Source: Galerina marginata
Taxonomy: Eukaryota > Basidiomycota > Agaricomycetes > Agaricales > Galerinaceae
Assembly (NCBI GenBank): GCA_023014335.1
Contig: JAECYW010000040.1
Location: 62,001 to 126,000, forward strand
Direction: 5' to 3'
Length of the DNA: 64,000 bases
The translations under genes and the position numbers were made by a program. The notes under the pieces were generated by a model that had not been told where the DNA came from, searched no databases, and saw only the letters and a list, made by a program, of their open reading frames with translations. This document shows, piece after piece, positions 47,266-59,824 of this stretch (position 1 is its first letter; each line of letters starts with the position of its first letter).

Positions 47266-47279
47266 ACGCGTTAACGCGT
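47266..47279 (+). promoter_or_regulatory. Two ACGCGT (MCB) boxes upstream of RIF1
   Basis: ACGCGT occurs at 47266-47271 and 47274-47279, about 160-175 bases before the RIF1 ATG, with a related GCGCGTTT at 47286. In fungi this hexamer is the MBF (Mbp1/Swi6) site of G1/S-expressed replication genes. A role in RIF1 transcription is inferred. Confidence 0.6.
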
Positions 47280-47439
47280 CAACAAGCGCGTTTAATGAGT
47301 GACAGTGCCAGCGTTACCTTTTCACGAAAGGGTCACGCGGCTGGAGAATTCTCTTAACTTCGCTCCGTCGTCTTCCTCTTCCTCTTCCCCTCATCGTCGT
47401 CGTCGTCGTCTCCTCCGTCGACTATCCACATTATTGGAT

Positions 47440-50400
47440 ATGTCTCTCCTCACCCCCCCAAGCTCGTCGCATAGAAGCGACAAGGACAAGGAGAACAAGT
47501 TCTCAGCACCAGTAGCTGGCCCGTCGACCCGCAGTGTGATATGGGCTACTGAGAACTCGATTCACTCCCTTGCTACACCCCCAAAAGCCAACACCATCTC
47601 CTCGAAACATCGCCCCAAAGCGACTAAATCCATTCTCAAGAAATCGTCGCAGGACAACACTTTCCTCATGGTGCCCGAAGTGACCAAGCAGCGCGAGACT
47701 ACCCCAGAGCCTGCCGACCCCCTTGTGGATCTTCACTACCTCGACCACCCGGTGGCACAAATTCTCTCTAACGAAAGCTCGGACGAGCAATCGCTACGTG
47801 AGCTCATTGAGGGCTACAACGTCCTTGCTGCCAGGCTTCGGGCTTGTGTCGCAGACTCTACTGACGCAGACGCGTCGTGGCCCCTCTTTCAACCTCTCCG
47901 GAAGAACACTCAACCGTTCGTGAATGCTGTTGTGCGCGACCTTGCGCGAGCTTTAGTCGATCCTCTTTCTTACCGAACAGACATTGCCGATGAAGACGCG
48001 ACCAGTGTTCCAAAATTCACCCTTCCCTCGCCTGAGAAAAGCCCCGCAAAGAAGAAGGGAGGCCTCTCCGCAGAGCAAGTCAAATATGCCCGAGATTTAT
48101 GCACAACATGTCATTCAGTCATCAAGGTACTCTCTGTCATCCTATCAGTTCCCGCCATATTCGCCGTATTTGAAGGCGAGTTTTCCTACTTGATTTCTAA
48201 CCGGTATCTAATCCGCCGTTGCAGAAGAACAACTGAGTGAAATGTTGACCGCCGTTTTGGCCATTCCACTCGCCGAAGAATTGCCCACTCCCAATGCCAG
48301 AAAGACCTGTGCGCTAGCTATTTGGCTAATCCAAGTCCAGCGTCTTCCAGAGCCCGTCTTACGCCCAGCAGCCGATAGGATTGCCTATGCATTACGTCGG
48401 GGGATGGATGGAGAGCTCGGTAAAGAAGGAAAGAAAGGTTCTGCCAACGATGGTTTGAAGGTGCATATATTCGCTTTTTACTCTCATATGCTTCATTTAA
48501 CACGATTCGTAGGCAATTCACGACCTGTGCACATACCTGCCGGATGTTTTTGTCCCAGCGTTTACCCCCCTCCTTCCGTCCATCTTGTCCAATTTGCTCG
48601 CTTCTACTTTCAACCTACGAACGCAAGCTTGCCACGCCTTAGGTGGTTTCGCCAATGCATCAACCTCTGTTCCTCTCTCCACAGTCCACACAAGAATTTC
48701 CAACACTGTCACGACATACTTAACAACCACACCACCTCCCAGCGCTAAATCTCCAACAAAGCCCACTGAAGCACCCATTGTACGCACATTGAGGACGACT
48801 CTAGGGTGCGTCGACCCACCGCATGTCGCTCAGGGCCCAGTTTGGGCTCTCAGTGTCCTTGCCAGCTTTGTTGTTCTCTTGCATTCAAGACTGTCTGTGG
48901 ACCCTAGGGTCAATCGCATCCTGTCGTCTCTGTTGGGCCTCGGCATGCGGCACAAGAAGAGCTCTGTCCGCGCGCTCTGTTGCATCGTTTGGCGGCCTGT
49001 GATATGGGCGTATTTCCAACCTCCATTGCCCATCAATTCCGAAGACGAAGACGACCAGGACGTCAAGGAGGCGGAAAAGGTTTCGCCGGACCAGGTGAAG
49101 AAGGTCTATCTAAGAGTAATGATGTCCGTCGTCGAAATGCAAACCGGTATTTCCACCATCGCTGCTCTCCTCGGCGAAGAAACTACCGCGGGCGAGGAGC
49201 CACTCCGACAATGCCTCGAAGTTCTGCAAAATATGGCTACGAAACCCCAGCCCACATGCGCGGATGCTATTGAGGCGATGCGACACATGACGACGCTCTC
49301 CAGCTCTGGGCGAGATGCGGTTGACGCATGGGATGCCAATCTCCTTTTGCCGAAGGGGTTATTCTCTTCCAATCCTGGATTACTTACAGCTGAATTCAAG
49401 AACCTGAGCACGGCCGTTCGTCCTCTCTTCGACCAAGTAGCAATGTTCCAAGACATTCGGTATCTTACCAGGGAAGAGATGTCGAGGTCGTGGGTCTTCA
49501 ATGGTATCCTCAATGCCTGGAAAACTGCTCTCGGAAATGTTGATATGTTTGATGATTCAGAAGTGCCGGTAAGCAGTCTCCTTTTCGTTTATGGCGCAGG
49601 GTACTTAGGATGATTTTAAAGGACAACCTCCTGGAGATTTGGACAAATTTGCTAAAGGCTAACATTGGAGTGTTCCAAGGTATGTCCTAGTTGTATCTGA
49701 TTTTCCTCGATGATGAAGCTGACTCGCATGACTTGAAGAGGATGGAGACGATGCCTCCACAAAACAATTCGCCTTTAATGCTGTATTGCATCTCATCGAC
49801 ATTGCCCAAGACCCTCTACTCGACTTGCGGCCAGAGAAGGTACCAATTCCCGGCCCTTCGAACAACAGCGTTCCTGGTTCTGACGATACAATTCCCGACT
49901 TCGATGAGACATCAAGCTGCCACTGCACAAACAACGAACTCCGCATGCGCGTTATCCAGAGGCTGTGGGTCGTCATGAAGACTATCATCCCGCACAACTT
50001 GCTCGAAGGGGCCGCCAATAAATTAATCGAAGCTCTCCTAGAGAGCAGGAAGAGCCTTATTCCACAGAGCTCCAGATTGGAGGGGTACACTGACGAGGAT
50101 GTCGAAGGGCCGAGGAATGCATGGATATCGCTGTGCATGGACGTCTTGACCGTTTGCGATGTCGAGATGTTCAAGACCTTCTGGAGCTGCGAGACTGATC
50201 TCGGTCAGGACGTTTTTGCCTGGACCTGGACAAAGGACTTCACGCGAGCGATTTGGAAGGCCAGTGCCGAAAAATGGGTGGAAGGAGAGGGCCATTGGGA
50301 AGCCGGTGTTGTCCTACTCGGTCTGCCTTTCAGGTATATATAATTCAGTCCAGGTCATTGTGTATTCTCGCTTATCGTTTGCCTCTGTCAGTGATCGGCA

Positions 50401-52418
50401 CGCCTGGAATCCTGTCGGCGAAGATTACAACACCTGGGAGGATATTTTGACCTACACAACCGGCAAGGCTCTGGATCATGGGTTTAATACTGCCCACGTC
50501 CTCGACACTATTGCCAATTTCATCTCTTACTTCCAAACCCCTGGCCTACACCCCGAGCCATCAACCCGACTTGTTGACGTCTTACTATCCCATATCGATT
50601 TGTCGGAATTGGGCGAGCTGCCGCTTCAAGCTATTGAGCTTGCCTCGATCACAATGCGGGCAACGTACCCTCCAGAGCCAAGGAATACGCCTGTGGCGAT
50701 GTGGATGGTGCGGTCGTTGACAAACCTGATCGAGCACTGTCCTCCGGAGCTGTGCCTCCGACTTCTACATACTCTGGAGGATGGCCTGTCTTTATGGCTT
50801 GCTGATGAATGTGATGCGTGGTCAAGTCGTGATTTGAACTATGATGTTCGTTTTAAATTTGGTCTTTTTGCTGCCCTGTACTAACTGCGTCACCCAGGTC
50901 ATTCCCTTGTATCAGCATATTCTTGTTAGGATCCGAGCTCTCCCAGAGTCGGTCCAGAACCTAAAAGTTCTTGAAAACATTTTAGCCTCCGTTTTCACAA
51001 AGAGAACCCTACCATCCGCCATCGAAGCTTTCACTGAATACTGGAACCTCACATACTCCCGCATACCCCCATCTGACCAGGGCTGGTCAGATACTATTAT
51101 TGAATGTCTAAAGGCTGTGGGTATCCTGCCCAAATCCAGCAATGACGAAGAAAGCGTACCGTCATCTCCTCTGGCTCCTGCCTTGATTATACCTCCTTCC
51201 ACTCCGAGAACCCCGGTTGCTTCATCCTTCTCCACCCCACCTACCGCAATCATAAAACGCGAAGCACTACACAAGCTTCCTTCCCCTCAACGACCGCAAA
51301 AAATCTTCGGAACATTTCCCATTGTACCCACTACTCCGTTATCTCCTATCCGCCGACGGTCAAGCAGCTCGTCTTCGACTCGGAGAACACCGCTTTCGTC
51401 TATCCAGCTATGTGGTTCGCCTTCCAAGAGACGACGTCTTATGGTTGAAGACGACAGCGACGAAGAGAAGGAGAACTCCCTAGTCCGCGTCGTTTCAGTC
51501 ACTGATCGCATTGCCGAATTGAAACCTTATGGAAAGAAGAGGCGTCATGAAGATGATGAAGAAGACCCACAACCGGAACCGTCGCCGATGAAGAAACTGA
51601 AAGGAAAAATGAAGCCCAAGGGCAAGCCTGTTGCTAAGAAGTTGCGCACGACCTCACCTGCGCCAAGTGCAGCAAGCAGCAATGAGAGCGAGGACGAACG
51701 AAAAGTAGCGGCTGCCTTGGTTGAGAGCCTACCGTTCCCTTCGATGGAACCTGCTAACGATTCTCCGGAAGTCTTCGTATGTTCCGCGGCTGGGTCAAGC
51801 AGACGAAAAGGAGGATTTGCTGATACAGTTCCTGCCCAGCCCTCACATCCGCCAATTCAGCTTCAAAGGGAGCGCGATCAAGTCAAGAGTTTGGATAGCC
51901 AAGATACACCAGTTCAGAGAATCGATCTGGCCAAGATGCTGATAAGGAGATCGGTCAGCTTTCCCGAGTCACTTTTGATGGCGGCGACAGACAGAAAGAG
52001 GAAAAGGGACAGTAACATAGAAGACGACCAGGACCTTTATGACGCCTCGACTTCGCACCCACTTCCTGCTTTATCTCTACCTCGTCCTCGACAACTCAAG
52101 AAGGCGCATACTCTTCCCTCCTTGGATTCCGATGTCACCGTGCAGTCGATATCGTCCGACGATGACCCACATCTTGGTCAAGTGACGCCTCATCACTTGA
52201 TCTCACCTGCCATGGCCCGACGATCCCACTACGGTGGTTCACTGACATCTCAGAGTGCACTCTCCATTATGCGGGAGCTCTTCGGTGATGAGATGCCTGG
52301 GAGTGATGATTCAACGACAGCAGAGCCAGACTCGGAATCTCCAACGAAAGAGTTTATGACAAGGCAGCTACAGAAGATGCGTTCCGAGTCGAGATTTTCA
52401 AAAACATTATCCATATGA
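47440..52418 (+). CDS. RIF1: Rif1 telomere/replication-timing protein
   Basis: Rif1 brings PP1 phosphatase to origins and telomeres and helps in break repair. Seven exons: 47440-48175, 48225-48460, 48513-49568, 49622-49679, 49739-50333, 50392-50845, 50898-52418; total 1,551 residues. The start MSLLTPPSSSHRSDKDKENK is preferred over an upstream in-frame ATG at 47299. N-terminal PP1-docking motifs are visible: RSVIW at residues 31-35 (RVxF-like) and SILK at 64-67, the spacing seen in yeast Rif1. A HEAT-repeat body follows (for example AEELPTPNARKTCALAIWLI, LRTQACHALGGFA, TWEDILTYTTGKALDHG). The tail is disordered, Ser/Pro- and KR-rich (KKRRHEDDEEDPQPEP), with a further RVxF-type RRSVSFPES. Intron 1 has a GC donor (AAG/GCGAGT). 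It converges on the ABC transporter with 129 bases between stop codons. Confidence 0.9.
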
Positions 52419-52547
52419 GCTACCATATACTTTGACCTTTCCTGTTTGTGTATTTTTATCAGGTTACTTTACCTTTCATGTTGGAACGCATACATCAAAT
52501 ATCATATAATTGCATGAAAACACTTCATAACAAAGTTTTGACTATGG

Positions 52548-55500
52548 TTAGGCCTCCGCTGTATCAGACCTTTCTGCAGTCGAATAGAGATCATCTTTGT
52601 CTTGACTTCCATCAACCAGAGCACGTAGCAACCCCACCCTTTGGAGGAGATCCTTTGGTTTACCGAATTCGATCTAAAATTGATGCTCTAAGTTCAATAA
52701 AGGTTTCAATAACTCAAGACAACTTGCCATCCGTCCATTATCAAGAACCATCTGATCAACATATCTTTAGACTTCCATCCTTCACAATGCCAAAGATTAC
52801 GTCACTTACAATTTGGTCAGCGTCCATGACGGTCTGCAGACGGTGAGCAATGGTAATGACTGTGACATCACTTCTGAGTTGATTACGCAGGGTATTTTGT
52901 ATCACTGCATCAGTCTTGTAATCTTTGAATGGGGTTTGAAAAACACTGAAAAATGAAAGGAAAAGCCCAACGAACCAATTGCTGACGTTGCTGTTGAAAT
53001 TCATTGTTAACCTCTTCATCCAAAGAATGACTTGCAGCAAGGACTGACCTTCATCCAGTATGAGGAGCTTGCTCTTGCGCACCATTGCTCTAGCAAGAGC
53101 GACTATTTGCCTCTGGCCAACGGATAAATTGCTCCCTCCGCCCGCAATCTTACTGTCCAGACTGAGACGCCCTTCGCTGACTTCTTCCTGGAGAGAAAAG
53201 AGCCCGGCGGAATCAAGTGCGTCATTTAAAGTAGTGTCATCGCATTGATCAAATGGATCCAAGTTTTGACGTAGAGTGCCTGCCAAAGTAACACTTTATA
53301 TGTTGGACTTCGTAATTGCTAGTAAGAGATATCTTACCGCTTAAAAGTTCCGGCTAAGATGAGAAGCGAATCAGTTATTTAATCTTCGACGATCACCGTA
53401 CCTACCGTTTGCGGAATGATGGTAATACTAGACCGCAGTGCATCGAGGTTGATGGTATCTGTCGCGATTCCGTCGTAGTAGACTGAGCCTTCCGTAAGGA
53501 TGCACCTCAGAAGAGCAAGTGTCAGTGAGCTCTGTGAACAGTAGTGAATAACTAATTTAGTCGTCAACAAAATCAATCACCTTCCCACTGCCAGTTCTAC
53601 CAACTAAAATATTTATCAAGTCATTCGATGAGCCGGATTAGAAGGGCACACTTATGACCTACCAATGCCAATACGTTGCCCAGATTTTATATGAAAAGAG
53701 ATACTATGAAGAACCCGAGGACCAGCCTTGTCCAAATGGCTCGTAAATACCTCAGGTCCGGAGTATAATTAGGCCCACCTCTGAGTAACGGGCCGAGAGG
53801 TTTTGAACAAGAAGGTCTCCGCTTGATGGCCAGGCTGCAGGAGGCTTCCCACTTTCTGAAGACTTAGGCTCATGGTCAATGTCGAGATAGCTTTGGATGC
53901 GTTCCAAACTGTAAATAATGATGAGTACAATTCGCATTGTGAAGAAAATTTCTAGACACCTATTGCTGGTGACTTGAAAACTGTTATACAGTCTGACCAA
54001 GTAGAAGACATATTGTGTGAACTCAATGGCTAATGTGAGGGAGAGTCCCGTATTTGAGGCGCTAGTTGATGTGCCGTAGACCAGATAAGATGCCAGAGTG
54101 GTCGCAAAAGCGGCTCCAAGAGCATCAATACGAACCCCAAACCACAGGTTGAGATTGGATGATGTCCGTGCGATCCGTGTATAGTGATCGATACGAGTCA
54201 AAGATTCCTGCTTGAACGCGCCTTGGGCCCCATAGGCTCTGACAGAGACTATTTGGGTCAGAGAGATACATAGGGCAGCATGAAGCAATATCCTGTACTC
54301 ACCAAGCCCTTGAATCGCGGCGCTGAAATGGGATAACAGAGGTGAACGGGCGTTGCTGTGTGATGGATTAACTAAATGAATGTATTTAGCAAGGTGTAAC
54401 GGCGAACCTCATTTCACGTTTCACTGATAGCTGTGCCTTGAGATACATGTTTCCCAGATAAAGGCCGAGCACAGTAAAGCCCAATCCTGGGAAGATAAAC
54501 AACGGCGTGAAATAAACAACCACTCCGAACTTCGTGACAAGACCAGCCACGCAGTCCATGAGCCAATGGAGCCCCTGGGGAAGGGGGCCATCAACTCTGC
54601 GTATATCTTGCGTGCACCGATTGATAATGCGCGCCGTTGGTGTTTCATCAAGCCATCTTATCACGTTGGTTAGGAGGACACTTCTCTAAATCACGAGATG
54701 ACTAACCTTAGAGTGCTTCCTAGCACCGAATCTACTAGTTTCTTGTGAATGGAGTTGGATGCTCGCATTGCGCCAAGGACATAGTAAAGAAAAGTAGCGG
54801 TGTAAAAAAGGAACGTTCCAATGAGGACAGCGGAATAGACGGATACAAAGCTAGGCTCAAGATTAGAATATTTGTCTCAAAGGCCATATGTCACCTACAA
54901 CGAAACATCGACCTCAGCTGGGTTATGTAGTTCATACTGAGTGCCCCAGTAACCGAGGAACCACATCTGGAATGTGAGTAACCATTCGTTTATGAAAAGA
55001 GACGCGATGACGATTGAGAAAAATATAATAGGATAGTTTCCCCCAAGATCGGACACGAGTAGCATGAACGATTTCCAGCTGACCTGCCCCTGTGCGATCT
55101 CTTCGGCGACTACTAGTTTACCACCAGTAGGTTCTTCGAGAGGAGCTTCGTACTTGTCGAGGGCAACTTCGGTGGCCACCTTATCACGTTCTACTTCGGC
55201 AGCTAGCGCAGGATTACGCGATAGGGCGAGAGAGACGTCAGTGCCTTGAGTTTTAACACTGCCGTCGAGTCCAATTGAAACAATGAACTCAGCCACGGGA
55301 CTGGCTAGTGAGATGTTGTGAGTCTTGAAGTATGAATAAGTACAAAGTAGCGAGGGTTATAGGCGAAGAAAACCTACCACGAGCAATATCGTCCTGTTTG
55401 TTACGAGATCGCCTCGGAAGCATTGATCAACGATCCAAGATGCACTTTTCAAACTTCTTTGAGCACCGAACAAAGGTTGAGAGACAAAATCTTACGTATG

Positions 55501-58500
55501 TACATCCAGCGCAGCGAGGACATCATCAAGTAATAAGATCTCCGCAGGAGAGTAAATAGCGCGAGCGAGGGTGATCCGTGCCTTTTAGGACGTTAGCAAT
55601 GGAATGAAATTTGTTATACAACTTTACCTTCTGCCCACCACTGGAAGAGATTAGAAAAGGAAGTTGCATCCTCGTATTTTATAAAGAAGGACTCATCGTA
55701 CCTTAAAGTAATGCCCCGTTCGCCAACCTCTGTAGCATCGCCTGCGTCGAATAATCCGAGGTCACGTTCTAAGGCACATTGCTTGATTACTAGACAATGA
55801 ATAAGTATCACTTTAAAGTCGAATCGGAATAATATACCTTTATTGTAACGTTCCTCATCGAAAGTCGTCCCAAATAGAATGTTATTGCGTATAGTGTCAC
55901 TTTGAACCCACGATTCTTGCGATGCGTAGGCTACGCCGCCTTCGCGAGGAAGGTTGAACCAAGAATCTGGGCTGTCTTGAATAAAATGCATCTCTCCTGA
56001 ATATACAATTAAAACTAATGGAAATAAATAGTCTGGAAAAAAGTTGACCCAGTAATGCCATTAGCATGGACGTTTTTCCCGATCCGCTTTACAAGGCAGC
56101 TTGAGGACGAGAATACACTGCAGGCAATAACAACTGATACATACGTTGGACCAATAATCAAGTTCACCCGATTTCGTCGGAAGAGCAGTTGTTCCTTGAT
56201 GCGAAGTTTGAACGAACAGGCTGTCCGTGTGGCTTCTGCGGCCTGTCGTTCGAGTGACCATGAAAAAGAGGCGCTTCTAAACCCAATATCGTTGCTCGGA
56301 GAAATGGCAAGGTTTGAAGGAGTAGAAACCAAAAAAGTGTCCAACAGTTCCGTTTCTTTGAGAAACTCGCCGATTCGATCTAGCGAAACCTTGCCTGTGA
56401 ATAAGAATAAGCAAATTCGAGTGGAATGACGATCAGTTGAAGAGATTTATCAACCTTGAATGATATCGCTAACTTGCCACAGCAGCCTATGAAGTTGGTC
56501 CCTTAGCATGGAGAAGACAGCCATGCTAGAAAAGATCCTAGAAGCTAAACGACACCATGATCCTGATCGTATTTCATGGTCGTTGATCTTATTCGATTGG
56601 ACGTACCGTTGAGCTCCTCTTTCATGACGACCGTGAAGACAATATAGGTGGCTAGCATGGTAAGCGTTGGCATAAAGTTGCTGTTTTCGAAATAAATCAA
56701 AATCACGAAGCTTAATTTCCTTGTACAGTCATGAACTTCAACGAGACATACCTTAAGATGCTACTGAGTTGATCCAGTACTTTCTCTCTCCAGAGCCATT
56801 CAAGCTCCTCATCACGCGTCCTTTGAATACGGTCCAACATCTTTCCTTCCCATCCGAAGAGTTTCACCATTCTAAGGATGTTCACAACCTCTGAAACAGT
56901 TTGAACCCTAGCATCAGTCTCGAAGGGTGGTTAGTGGATTTTTTCTGTAAATGATAGAATCGGCTGGTACCAATTTCATCTTCTTGATCTGCACATATTG
57001 GATTCTTTTGGCGATATATCCTGGGGCCGGGAGGAGAACAACTATTATGCCCACGCCAACGAAGGCACTAGATATGCAGTCATGGTTAGCATGAGCAGCT
57101 ACGGAACAAAATTAAACGATGGTAACCTCCATCCTAGAACCTGGTAGAGGAAAACCATACACATAACTATTTGAAGCGGGACGTAGAGAACTGGGCAATA
57201 AATACAGATTGGTATCGTTAACCTCGAGACTGGGGATGGGCCTGATACTCACCAAGGAACAGAAAGTCTCTCGCATCGGTGATGTTGTTCAAATCAGTCG
57301 TTACAAGGTTATTGATTTTCCCGATAAGATTACCACCGGCCGCAACTTCTTTCTCGCGCTCAGGAGAAGTCGGCTTGACTTCTGTCTTCTTTGCCGAGTC
57401 GGGCACTGCGGTATTTGCAGCGCCGTCGGCTGTGGAAGGATCTGGATCACTTTCACTTGAAATCGTTGCGCTTCCTGTGGGCTGGACCGCAGAATCATTG
57501 GATGTCTCCGCCTTCAGCCGGATACGTAGACTATGCTCAAAGACGAGCTGAATAAGCAGAGCTTCCGTACGAGTAAGAGTTCTGGAGGCGACAAAAGTAT
57601 ACAACTGAAATGATATCGACCGTATCATCGGACCTAGGAAAAGCCAAGCAATCCAAAACCATGGGCGTATTTGTGCATTTTTTCCTCCGGTCTCCAGGTA
57701 TCTAAGTATATGGTCAGGTTCGCGAATCGAGAGGAGAATTTTGGATGGTACGTCAGAATGCGATTCATTCCTATGGGGGAAGCGAAGCTGGCGAGAGAGT
57801 ATATGATAATTGTAAGTGACATAATAGCGAATTCTTTGCCTGTTACGAGGTCGGCCTTTATAACCGTAAAACTGCAAGTGGAAAGGATGCCGACTTACGG
57901 AAAACTTTCAGTATTCCAACTACCAAAGATTGACGCTTGGCCCCGCGGAATACATCAAGGCGCTACAAATTCAAAAGGATGGGCCTGGTCTTTTGGAAGG
58001 AAAAGACGACTATACGAACTGGGAAACTTTTTTCGGTTTGGTACTTCGAGGCATCATAATCGGCCAGAGGAGACAATTGGTCGACGCTCAGGTGGGGGAC
58101 CTTGTTTCCAAGGAAGACAGTAGAATCCATGAAGCTATATGTCAGGAGTGAGAAGAGGGAAGCCGTCTGCTCTGGATTGGGGCTTAGCATGGGATTCTTC
58201 AACTTCTATGTCAGTACATAACCAGAGAATACGTGATGGAACAGACCTCGGAATCCACAGGTATATAACGACGAGGCATTAAAAGGGGTATGACCACCCC
58301 AGTAGCTGCTAGGAGGACGATCTTGATGTAAAGGGACTTGCCCTCTGCCTCGTCAACCGCATGCTTTGTATAGGTAGCCAGGGGCCACAGGTCGCGATAG
58401 GCGTATACTGCCAATGCCGAAAGCAAGATAATATTATTAAATCTTGCTGTCGATGTACTCCATGCTTGAGGAACTTTAGGAAACAGTACGACCAACGAGA

Positions 58501-59058
58501 GGATCGATGAGTATAACTAATGCTGTCTATATTTTATTTCTCCAAATACCACATAAGTAGAACTCACGTAGGTTATGACCATAAAGAATTCGGGACATCC
58601 TGCGGGGCCAGTAGGATGAGGCCATCCAATACCACTGACTTGGCATTTGCGTAAGGTATCCACGGATAGATACAACAAAGCTACACTGCCGACCAGTCTT
58701 GCAGTCATATATCCCAGGGTCCTAGAACCGCCGTGATACTGGATATGACGCTTCAGAATTTGGGTGAAACCTTGAGGTGAGGTCGCGGCTGCCATCTGTG
58801 AATCTTCCGCTCCATCTGGTGTCGACCTTGTCGAATACCAGATTTTCAAAACGATGATCAAAGCTTTGGTGATCTGCAAGGACAACGCGATACACGTCAC
58901 AGCAAATGGAATAGCGCGCGAATCGTGGTCCATTCTAACTCATCAAAGGTAAGACTTTCCATTGAGGTGCTCAGAACAGGGGCTTACATTAGACCCTCGA
59001 TCGAAGGAAGATATCGAAAAAATAAGCCATCTTGGTTTCGAAACCGATTCGACTCCAT
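52548..59058 (-). CDS. ABCC-type (MRP/Yor1-like) full ABC transporter
   Basis: Plasma- or vacuolar-membrane ATP-driven exporter, probably of conjugates or drugs; substrate not readable. The start is placed at ATG 59058 (MESNRFRNQDGLFFRYLP), spliced to IMDHDSRAIPFAVTCIALSL; 58933 is the alternative. Membrane segments follow (LVGSVALLYLSVDTL, IILLSALAVYAYRDL, IVLLAATGVVIPLLM), then TMD1. NBD1: IIGPT/GSGKTSMLMALLG (Walker A across an intron), YASQESWVQSDTIRNNILFG, SGGQK/ARITLARA, Walker B EILLLDDV. After TMD2 comes NBD2: VGRTGSGK, PQT, LAGTLRQNLDPFDQCDDTTL, LSVGQRQIVALARAMV, KLLILDE/ATSAI/DYKTDA, ITIAHRLQTVMDADQI, MVLDNGRM/IEFGKPKDL; TAA at 52548-52550. Two microexons (55628-55640, 52976-52990) carry SGGQK and ATSAI. 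The last intron (52674-52727) is GC-AG. NBD1 has Asp where NBD2 has the catalytic Glu, usual for ABCC. Confidence 0.9.
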
Positions 59059-59824
59059 TGAACGGGAAACAGGATGACTGGCGACGCGACTTGAAAATCT
59101 GTTTGAAGACAAGTTAACCGAAGGCTTCAAATAGTCCTTGCCGAAGAGGTGGAGTCACTTTCGGGTCCTGATAGGCGTTGACCGCGTGGTGACTCTCGTA
59201 AGTTCGGAACAACTGGGTGTTCAGAAACCGCAACTGTCGTCGCATGAACAGATCTGGAACCACTTTCTTCAGTAGGCCGCCACGGGGTAGGCCAAACTAC
59301 AACAACGCACAAGGGCCGGGAACGAGAGACTTCATTTAATAAGGTTGGGAAGAGTTGGAGTAAACGAGCTATTGAGCTCGGTGACAGTAAAGTAATGTAG
59401 ATTGAAGTAGGGACTCCAGTTTTTCGCAAGCAAGATACCGGGTATAATGCATAGATAGCTCGACACACTTGTAACACTCGTCCTTTGAAGAAGCGGAGAT
59501 GATGCAAGGGTCAAGAATTTGTCAGCCACCGGAAACTCGGGCCACCACGATATTCTGGTCTCGTCATATTCGAGCGATTTCGACACTTATACTTGTAAGT
59601 AAGCTCTCAAGATCTCAAGCTTCAAGATGTGTTCTGTAATTGAGCGTACGAAACAATACAAATGATGATTGTACAATGTACAAAGAAGATTATCGACATT
59701 GCATGTGAAAGGTGAATGAAATAAAGATAGAGCAATATTTGAAGCGAATCGGCAACTATATACTGGGTATAGTTGAACAGTGGAAAGAAAACAGAGGAAA
59801 TAAGAAAGGATTTACACTTTTGGT
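59059..59824. other. Spacer between ABC transporter and RIF1-like gene
   Basis: Overlapping minus-strand frames (59586-59332 and 59507-59127) are open and somewhat hydrophobic (LCIIPGILLAKNWSPYFNLH). They could be a further 5' exon of the transporter, but I could not join them to its first exon in frame. The rest is AT-rich. Confidence 0.4.

Noticed and set aside
48318..48787. Minus-strand frames across RIF1 exons
   Set aside because: They overlap conserved RIF1 coding sequence and show no motifs.
52920..53060. Apparent loss of the NBD2 D-loop in the ABC transporter
   Set aside because: First reading gave no ATSA motif after LLILDE; a 15-nt microexon at 52976-52990 supplies ATSAI in phase, so the domain is intact.
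56060..56160. Stop codon just before Walker A of NBD1
   Set aside because: The stop lies in a GT-AG intron; splicing gives GPT/GSGKTSM exactly.
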